Assembly: GCA_964617375.1 (NCBI GenBank)
Contig: CAZTXQ010000082.1
Span: forward strand, 1-8,533
Source: Firm-13 sp964617375
GTDB lineage: Bacteria; Bacillota; Clostridia; Saccharofermentanales; Saccharofermentanaceae
Length of the DNA: 8,533 nucleotides
Reading direction: 5' to 3'
Both the position numbers and the translations under genes were made by a program. A model generated the notes under the pieces. The model did no database searches, was not told the origin of the DNA, and saw only the letters and a list, made by a program, of their open reading frames with translations. Of this stretch, positions 1 through 5,666 are shown one piece after another (the first letter of the stretch is position 1; every line of letters starts with the position of its first letter).

Positions 1-188
1 GTGCCCGCATAAAGCCAACGCGCCTGCGCGTAAAGCAATCGCGTAAAGTGCCCGCATAAAGCCAACGCGCCTGCGCGTAAAGCAATCGCGTAAAGTGCCC
101 GCATAAAGCCAACGCGCCTGCGCGTAAAGCAATCGCGTAAAGTGCCCGCATAAAGCCAACGCGCCTGCGCGTAAAGCAATCGCGTAAA
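1..188. repeat. 47-bp tandem repeat array, four perfect copies
   Basis: Four identical 47-bp units lie head to tail at 1-47, 48-94, 95-141 and 142-188, with no base difference between them. The array touches the left edge, so the true copy number is unknown. Each unit, read on the minus strand, contains the 9-mer CTTTAYGCG three times, with starts 13, 21 and 13 bp apart, so the unit itself looks built from a smaller element. There are no variable spacers, so this is not a CRISPR array. The minus strand of the unit has no stop codon in any frame, while the plus strand has three TAA triplets. The array lies directly downstream of the 311-aa membrane protein gene and would be in its 3' transcript. 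Its function is unknown; perfect identity suggests recent expansion or active homogenisation. Confidence 0.97.
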
Positions 189-235
189 GTGCCCGCGTTA
201 AAATGCTCGCGTACGCGCCCGCATAAAGCCAACGC
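189..235. repeat. Degenerate and partial units at the gene-proximal end of the array
   Basis: After the fourth perfect unit the sequence starts another unit (GTGCCCGC at 189-196) and then diverges through an AT-richer patch. It then resumes with 215-235, which matches the first 21 bases of the unit with one mismatch. This partial copy ends 3 bp before the stop codon of the membrane protein gene. Decayed units at the edge and perfect ones inside are typical of tandem arrays that grow by slippage or unequal exchange. Confidence 0.85.
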
Positions 236-238
236 CCC

Positions 239-1174
239 TCATCCCCTATACTTCTCCATCTCTTTGAGATCTTTATACGTAAGCCGCCTTAGCAGCGCAA
301 ACTCCGCAGTCGAAACAACGGTGATGACATGCCCATACGGATGATACAGAAGGTCCAGGAGTATGAATCCCGCGTCTTCCAGGAGGCGCGCGATCACGTT
401 GAGATCGCTGGTTTGCGTTTCTTGCCCGTCGCGGCGCCGGTTCCGGATCTGTTCCGTATCCCGCGCGAAAACGGCCTCCATCGTGATTTCAGGAGCGGCA
501 AGTTCGCGCCTTGCAATGACAGCCCCTATACCCGCGAGCATCGCTTCCAATCCGACATCGAACGTGAAGAGCACGCAGGATCCGTCTTTGGCTAGCCGGT
601 CCACTTTGTCATAATACGGCATGTCGACGGGAAGCTCCGATACACGCGAGGCGCTTAATAATTCCGCAGCTTTGGACAGGCTCTCTTCGTCGAAGCGATA
701 CGATTCGAACTTGATCGATGCCGAATATCCGTACATCTGGACTTCAGTCTGTCCGCCTGTTGATTTCTGATTCCTGCTCCCCTTAGTGCTTAGAAGGGCG
801 ACCGAGAAGAGTGCCGCCATGAAGACCATAAGAGCCGCCATCCCGGCTAAAACATGGATCAGAAAACAAAAGCTCGCCAGGATCGGACCGAATCCCAGGA
901 AGAGTATCCCAAATATTTGTCTTTTCTTCTTGTCCTTCGTAGGAGGAGCGACCGGTCTGGGCCCGAAAACATGCGGTGCCACAAGCTCTTTTTTGTCGTT
1001 GTGATATGACCATGCCATGACCAGCGCGGGTATCAATATGATTGTAAAATGTAAAAAGAGTATTACATACATTGGTATGGGCATCCCCGGTATCAGGGCT
1101 AGACAGGCGGCCGTCACCCCGATGCCCGTCAAAGAAAATAGTGTAGCAATATATTCGAATGGAATCTTTTTCAT
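239..1174 (-). CDS. Unknown four-helix membrane protein with cytoplasmic C-terminal domain (intact paralogue)
   Basis: I do not recognise this 311-aa protein. It has hydrophobic segments at about residues 7-29, 35-55, 87-110 and 112-129. The basic loop between helices 2 and 3 (about 57-86, with KDKKKR) and the basic stretch after helix 4 place the rest of the protein in the cytoplasm by the positive-inside rule. The soluble part, about 145-311, holds blocks shared with the upstream paralogue: SYRFDEESLSKAAELLSASR, a segment around ARRELA, EAVFARDTEQIRNRRRDG, DLNVIARLLEDAGF and YHPYGHVITVV. I see no catalytic motif I can name. The ATG start is supported by an SD AGGGGG ten bases upstream, overlapping the TGA of the broken paralogue 15 nt away, so the two were probably translated as a pair. 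No terminator follows; the 47-bp array begins within 3 bp of the stop. A sensor or regulatory membrane protein, or an immunity-type protein, are both possible, and neither is shown. Confidence 0.85.
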   Translation of the reverse strand: MKKIPFEYIATLFSLTGIGVTAACLALIPGMPIPMYVILFLHFTIILIPALVMAWSYHNDKKELVAPHVFGPRPVAPPTKDKKKRQIFGILFLGFGPILASFCFLIHVLAGMAALMVFMAALFSVALLSTKGSRNQKSTGGQTEVQMYGYSASIKFESYRFDEESLSKAAELLSASRVSELPVDMPYYDKVDRLAKDGSCVLFTFDVGLEAMLAGIGAVIARRELAAPEITMEAVFARDTEQIRNRRRDGQETQTSDLNVIARLLEDAGFILLDLLYHPYGHVITVVSTAEFALLRRLTYKDLKEMEKYRG

Positions 1175-1189
1175 GTATTTGTTGCCCCC

Positions 1190-2037
1190 TCAACTGGACT
1201 TCTGCATCTCCTTAAGATCCTCATACCCCAGCTCCCTCAAGCGCCCCATTTCCGACAACGAAACAACGGTGATCACATGTCCGCCATAGGGATGATACTG
1301 AAGGTCCAGAAGCGCGAATCCCGCGTCTTCCAACAGGCGCCCGATCACGTTGAGATCGTTGACGTCCGTGTCTTCCCCGTCGCGGCGCCGGTTCTTGATC
1401 TGCTCCGTATCCTGCGCGAAAACGGCCTCATTCGTGATGACACGCGCACCAAGCTCCCGGTTTCCCATCATATCCGTTCCCGCACAGCCAGCCGCTTCAA
1501 GCTCCCGCCTTGCCATAACCGCCCGAATCCCTGCAAGTATCGCATCAATTCCCGTCCCGCGCGAAAAAATCACGCAGGATCGATCCTGGACGAGTCTATA
1601 TATTTTATCATAACACGATATATAAGCGGGAAACTCTGATACTCGCGAGGCGCTCAGGATCTCCGCAGCCCTGGACAGGCTCTCGTCATCGAAGCGATAT
1701 GAGGCGAACTCGATCGGCGTCGTGCCTCCGTACAGCCGGAAGCGCTTCTCGACACGTTCGGCGGCCTCGATTTTGCGCTGCGCCGCGCGCCGGCTAATCA
1801 ACATAAGTCCGACGACCATAAGAGCCAGAGCCGCAAGTCCCGCAAACGCATGGACAAGATAGAAGAAGAGCACCGCATTTCGTATAGTCCAATTACGAAG
1901 AAGAACAGGAAGAGAAACATCAGTGCGACACACGGACCGACTGCAATTCCCGGAATCAGGACCAGACAGACGACCATCGCCCCGATGCCCGCCAAAGATA
2001 TCAGGATGGCCAGTAATGCGAGTGTCTTCATTTTCAT
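1190..2037 (-). pseudogene. Frameshifted paralogue of the 311-aa membrane protein
   Basis: The frame starting at ATG 2037 (SD AGGGGA about nine bases upstream) encodes an N-terminus aligned without gaps to the first 30 residues of the neighbour, both reaching LIPG, and then a second membrane helix. This frame stops at 1798 after 79 aa. The third helix and the conserved C-terminal domain continue in another frame, 1190-1933, which could give 247 aa from a GTG with no convincing SD. Measured from the start codon to the shared histidine before the last helix, this copy is 133 nt shorter (185 against 318 nt), so the frame is lost. The missing part is the cytoplasmic loop between helices 2 and 3 and some of helix 3. 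The C-terminal domain is well conserved, with only multiple-of-three gaps, so decay is recent or the domain is still made. The downstream frame is also open back to the TGA of the cyclase gene. No slippery heptamer for programmed frameshifting is visible. A sequencing error could explain one base but not the loss of the loop. Confidence 0.75.
1450..1507. repeat. 48-bp in-frame insertion flanked by a 10-bp direct repeat
   Basis: The 10-mer CAAGCTCCCG occurs at 1450-1459 and again at 1498-1507, exactly 48 bp apart, inside the broken paralogue. In protein alignment this is a 16-residue insertion that repeats an Arg-Glu-Leu at its two ends; the intact paralogue has one Arg-Glu-Leu here. The flanks match closely on both sides, so the insertion is sharply bounded. 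It may have arisen by a small duplication or by insertion with a target repeat. The inserted sequence does not resemble the 47-bp array unit. Confidence 0.75.
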
Positions 2038-2064
2038 TATATGTTTCCCCTGTCAGTCGTATTT

Positions 2065-2079
2065 GCCAACGCGCCTGCG
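2065..2079. repeat. Isolated 15-bp match to the 47-bp array unit
   Basis: The bases GCCAACGCGCCTGCG here are identical to an internal part of each 47-bp unit (14-28 of the first unit) and in the same orientation. They lie in the 46-nt gap between the diguanylate cyclase stop codon and the start of the broken paralogue, 1.8 kb from the array. The match ends where the unit continues with CGTAAAG and this site has TCCATC. It could be a remnant of the sequence from which the array grew, or a site read by the same protein. Confidence 0.8.
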
Positions 2080-2083
2080 TCCA

Positions 2084-3238
2084 TCACCCATCGCATGAAT
2101 GGCTCGATTCTTTCACGATCGCGTCGTACTTGACAACCCGGTTCCGCCCCTGGCTCTTGGCCGCGTAAAGCGCCGTATCCGCGGCGGTCGTAAGCGCCGA
2201 TGCTGCCCGGTCGTCAGGGACCATGGAGGCCAGACCGCAGCTGACGGTAACCTTGTGATTATCGGAGTCCCGAAGAGATGCGCCCTTCATCTGCTTGCGT
2301 ATTTCCTCGCAGACCTGAAAAGCCTCCGATATCTCGCAGTCCCGAAACAGAATCGTAAATTCGTCGCCGCCGATCCTGTATACGCGAATATTGTCCGCCT
2401 GTATTTTTTTCAGTACTCTCGAAAAGCTCATGAGCACGCGGTCGCCGGCGGCATGCCCGAACCGGTCGTTCACGATCTTGAACTCGTCAATATCAACCAT
2501 GGCGACGGCAAGCGCCTTGCCGCTGCTTCGTCCCTCCAGCCACATTTGACCGAGATCGGAGTCGAACGTCTTCCGGTTGTAGAGTCCCGTGAACGGATCG
2601 AGCAGGAGCTGTTCCTGCATATATCTCTGCGCGTCATCCGAATGTGCGAGCGCGGCGAAATGATTCTGTCCGTTCCGGATCAGGAGCCTCGCGAGAAGGT
2701 AGGCACAGATGAAGAGGAAGAAAGCGGCGAAGATCTGCATCGCCATATCGCCGTCCATTTTCCCGGCCAGATATCTTTTCGCGGCTGTGGCCAATAGAGC
2801 GGCCGTGCTGAGAGCCATCGTGCCGCGGGTTATTTTCACGCTCGAAAAGAGTGTCGACGCAAAGATCGGGAGAATGTAGGAGGACATGAGAACGATGGCT
2901 ATGTCGTGTGTCATTGTCAGATAGAATGAGAAGAAAACGTACAGGAAGAGAGAAAGGATTTCTTTTAGTTGGAGCGATAAACGGTTTATGCGAATTGCGC
3001 GGCTTACCAGAAAGCAAATAGTGAATAGCAGTACGGTCGGCAGAAGGATATACTCCCGGATATAGACATCGAACGGCCAGGCAAGAATGCTGCTTGCCAC
3101 GAAGAACCAGATGATATGTGCCAGAATGATGAGTCCCGACATCGCGTAACCGGTATTTACGATAAACCGGCACCACTGTATCGGTTCGATCAGTTCTGTG
3201 GAGTCATAGTGGCCCTTGTCTGCATTCATCGATGTCAT
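2084..3238 (-). CDS. Membrane-bound diguanylate cyclase (GGDEF protein)
   Basis: This 384-aa protein would condense two GTP into cyclic di-GMP at the inner face of the membrane. About six hydrophobic segments lie between residues 28 and 187 (roughly 28-50, 63-80, 93-108, 113-133, 140-153 and 166-187), forming a membrane input module I cannot assign to a named family. The GGDEF domain covers about 210-373. It opens with DPFTGLYNR (214-222), has the metal-binding VDID (248-251) and the FKIVND block, then an intact GGDEF signature at 290-294, and ends with AADTALYAAKSQGRN. All active-site features look present, so it should be active. The RxxD inhibitory site expected five residues before GGDEF is absent, because the positions hold Ala and Ile instead of Arg and Asp. 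No EAL domain is present. The ATG start is four bases after the rel stop, with SD AGGGGG ten bases upstream inside the end of rel, so translation should be coupled to rel. Confidence 0.93.
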   Translation of the reverse strand: MTSMNADKGHYDSTELIEPIQWCRFIVNTGYAMSGLIILAHIIWFFVASSILAWPFDVYIREYILLPTVLLFTICFLVSRAIRINRLSLQLKEILSLFLYVFFSFYLTMTHDIAIVLMSSYILPIFASTLFSSVKITRGTMALSTAALLATAAKRYLAGKMDGDMAMQIFAAFFLFICAYLLARLLIRNGQNHFAALAHSDDAQRYMQEQLLLDPFTGLYNRKTFDSDLGQMWLEGRSSGKALAVAMVDIDEFKIVNDRFGHAAGDRVLMSFSRVLKKIQADNIRVYRIGGDEFTILFRDCEISEAFQVCEEIRKQMKGASLRDSDNHKVTVSCGLASMVPDDRAASALTTAADTALYAAKSQGRNRVVKYDAIVKESSHSCDG

Positions 3239-3254
3239 CCGCTTAGTGCCCCCT
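3239..3254 (-). promoter_or_regulatory. SD of the cyclase gene overlapping the end of rel
   Basis: On the minus strand AGGGGG (3254-3249) is ten bases before the ATG at 3238. It lies in the last coding bases of rel, whose TAA (3245-3243) falls between this SD and the start. Ribosomes ending on rel therefore release right at the cyclase start, the layout expected for translational coupling. It also fixes the start codon; an in-frame ATG three codons later is less well placed. Confidence 0.75.
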
Positions 3255-5663
3255 ATGTACCTCGATGACGTCGCGGATGGCCTTGAGGCGCCCTACGACG
3301 CGGTCATACTGGCTCTGGCTCTTGACCTCGATTGTCATGTTGAAGTTCGCGGTGACGTCTTTCATCGCCTGCAGCTGTGCCGTTATGATCGACACTTTCT
3401 CCTCAGCGATGGCGTTGGAGATGTCTGCCAGAAGGTGTCTTCTGTCATGTGCGAGTATGCTGATCTCGATCTGATAACTGTCCTGGTCCTCGCGCTGTTC
3501 CCAGTATACGTCGATGAGGCGCGATGCCTTTTCGGCTTCTTTGGCGGTATCGCCCGCGCTCTTTAAGATGTTCCGTATATTGGAGCAATCGGTGCGATGG
3601 ACGCCGACGCCGTTGCCGCGCGTGACGTATCCGATGATCGGATCACCGGGGATCGGGCTGCAGCAGCGGGACAGGTGCACCAGACAGTTCTCGACTCCCT
3701 TAACAATGATGCCGGTGTCGTTGACGCGCCGGTTCTTCTTGACAGACTTGCTCTTGGGGAGCGACTTGATCGATGTAACGGTGTTGTCTTCCGTAATACC
3801 GACGGGAAGCGGTGAATAGACGACCTGCCCGGCGGGGGTTACGCGGTAACCGAGTTCATATCGGTCGCCCTCGGGGAGCGACTTGATATATTCGTCTTTT
3901 AAGCGGCCGACGATCTTCGAGGCCGGAACACCGCCGTAGCCTACGGCTGCGTACATGTCGTCCAGCGAGGAGAAGGAGTGCTTGCGGATCGCGGTCTCCA
4001 TAAAATCGGAGCGCGTCAGCTGCTGGTATGTGAATCCGGTCTTCTTGATATCCCCGATGATCATTTCGCGGCCGCGTACGATGTTCTCGTCGCGCATCTC
4101 TTTCTTGAACCACTGGTTGATTTTCGAGCGCGCGGATTGGCTCTTTACTATCTTGAGCCAGTCGCGGGACGGCCCGTGGACCTTCTCGGACGCGAGGACC
4201 TCGACGATGTCGCCGTTCTGGAGCTCGTAGCTTAAGGGCACGATGCGCCCGTTGACCTTGGCGCCGTACATGCGGTTGCCGACGCCGCTGTGGATGTTGT
4301 ATGCGAAATCGATCGGGACGGAATGCGCGGGCAGTGAGATCACGTCGCCCTTCGGCGTGAAGACGAAAACCTCGTCGGACACGAGACCGCTCTTTAAGGT
4401 GTCGAGGAATTCACTCGCGTCTTTGGATTCGCCCTGCAGGTCCAGAAGCTGACGGAGCCAGGACAGCTTGTTGTCGATGGCGTCCGGCGAATTGTGCGGG
4501 CCCGAGGTCAGGCCTTCCTTGTACTTCCAGTGCGCGGCGATACCGTATTCGGCCGTCCGGTGCATCGCGAAGGTGCGGATCTGTACTTCGAACGGGATCC
4601 CCTTCTTGCCGATGACCGTCGTATGGAGTGACTGGTACATGTTCGGCTTGGGCATCGCGATATAGTCCTTGAAACGGCCGGGCATCGGATAGAAGAGGTC
4701 GTGGACGAGTCCTAAGACCGCGTAGCAGTCCGATACGGTCCCGACAACAATCCGGCACGCGAAAAGATCGAAGATCTGATCCAGGGTCTTGCCCTGCTGC
4801 TTCATCTTGCTGTAAATGCTGTAGAAATGCTTGGGACGCCCTTCGATTTCCGCGTCGATGCCCATGTCGGCGATGCGTTTCCGAAGCTCACTGATGACCT
4901 CGGCCAGGAACTCTTCGCGTTCCGAGCGTTTCTGCGAAATCGCGCCGACCAGCTCGTAGTAAGCGTCCTTGTCCAGGTAGCGAAGGCACAGGTCCTCCAG
5001 CTCCCATTTGATCTTATAAATACCGAGGCGGTGTGCCAGCGGCGCGTAGATATCGCGTGTCTCCTTGGCCTTTTCGATCTGCTTCTCGGGCACAAGATGC
5101 TTCATCGTGCGCATATTGTGCAGACGGTCGGCCAGCTTGATCAGGACGACCCGGATGTCCTTGGCCATCGCCAGGAACATCTTGCGCATATTCTCCGCCT
5201 GTATCTCTTCTTTGGAGGAATAGGGAATCTTTTCGAGCTTCGTGACGCCGTCGACGAGAAGTGCGATATCCTCTCCGAAAATCTCGGAGATCAGGGCGAC
5301 CGTCACGCTCGTGTCCTCAACGGTGTCGTGCAGCATCGCCGCGCAGAGCGTCTCGACGTCCACTTCAAGCTCCGTCAGGATCTCCGTCGTCGCGAGGGGG
5401 TGAATAATATACGGCTCGCCCGTTCTGCGGAACTGCATTCCGTGCGCTTTATACGCGAAAATGAACGCGCGCCGGAGTATCTCGGAATCATCCTTCTCCG
5501 AATAAGACTTATAGCGCTGGATCACCTCGTCATACGATTCGAGGATCTCGGGCGCTATATTCTCCGGGAACACCGGGTCTCTTAAATCCGCCTCGAAAAG
5601 AGCCAGCCTGGCCGCCTCTTCGGGTGTTTCCCTGTTTGCGTCTTTCTTCGAATCCGGTGCCAT
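3243..5663 (-). CDS. rel: Bifunctional (p)ppGpp synthetase/hydrolase Rel
   Basis: This 806-aa RelA/SpoT-family protein makes and degrades the stringent-response alarmone (p)ppGpp, using ATP and GTP or GDP, and normally acts on ribosomes holding uncharged tRNA. Domains in order: an HD hydrolase (about 65-215) with H88, HDTVED at 112-117 and ADRLHNMRT at 178-186; a synthetase (about 255-380) with RFKDY at 330-334, YQSLHT at 343-348 and EVQIRT at 359-364; a TGS domain (about 431-491); a zinc-finger-like region with CC at 667-668, H689 and C693; and a C-terminal ACT domain (about 729-803). RFKD, rather than the ExDD of synthetase-only RelA, together with the intact HD motif, indicates both activities. 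It is somewhat longer than many Rel proteins, partly through a charged 40-residue N-terminal extension. The ATG is three bases after the recJ stop, and the SD AAGGAGG (5674-5680) is encoded by the last recJ codons. The start is therefore secure. Confidence 0.97.
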   Translation of the reverse strand: MAPDSKKDANRETPEEAARLALFEADLRDPVFPENIAPEILESYDEVIQRYKSYSEKDDSEILRRAFIFAYKAHGMQFRRTGEPYIIHPLATTEILTELEVDVETLCAAMLHDTVEDTSVTVALISEIFGEDIALLVDGVTKLEKIPYSSKEEIQAENMRKMFLAMAKDIRVVLIKLADRLHNMRTMKHLVPEKQIEKAKETRDIYAPLAHRLGIYKIKWELEDLCLRYLDKDAYYELVGAISQKRSEREEFLAEVISELRKRIADMGIDAEIEGRPKHFYSIYSKMKQQGKTLDQIFDLFACRIVVGTVSDCYAVLGLVHDLFYPMPGRFKDYIAMPKPNMYQSLHTTVIGKKGIPFEVQIRTFAMHRTAEYGIAAHWKYKEGLTSGPHNSPDAIDNKLSWLRQLLDLQGESKDASEFLDTLKSGLVSDEVFVFTPKGDVISLPAHSVPIDFAYNIHSGVGNRMYGAKVNGRIVPLSYELQNGDIVEVLASEKVHGPSRDWLKIVKSQSARSKINQWFKKEMRDENIVRGREMIIGDIKKTGFTYQQLTRSDFMETAIRKHSFSSLDDMYAAVGYGGVPASKIVGRLKDEYIKSLPEGDRYELGYRVTPAGQVVYSPLPVGITEDNTVTSIKSLPKSKSVKKNRRVNDTGIIVKGVENCLVHLSRCCSPIPGDPIIGYVTRGNGVGVHRTDCSNIRNILKSAGDTAKEAEKASRLIDVYWEQREDQDSYQIEISILAHDRRHLLADISNAIAEEKVSIITAQLQAMKDVTANFNMTIEVKSQSQYDRVVGRLKAIRDVIEVHRGH

Positions 5664-5666
5664 CGG

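Noticed and set aside
1..188. CRISPR array
   Set aside because: The 47-bp units are contiguous and identical throughout, with no variable spacers, and no cas gene is present.
1850..1940. Programmed -1 frameshift joining the two halves of the broken paralogue
   Set aside because: The shift needed is -1, but no X XXY YYZ heptamer is present in the overlap, and the loop between helices 2 and 3 is missing as well, which frameshifting cannot restore.
2038..2083. Promoter in the cyclase-to-paralogue spacer (TTGGCA and TATAAT)
   Set aside because: The two boxes are 22 bases apart and the -10-like box overlaps the start codon, so the arrangement is not workable.
4827..5585. Long open frame on the plus strand (252 codons), with others such as 2099-2797 and 7308-7844
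   Set aside because: They lie antisense to rel, the cyclase gene and recJ, whose protein motifs are unmistakable. They show no recognisable motifs of their own and arise from the GC-rich codons of the real genes.
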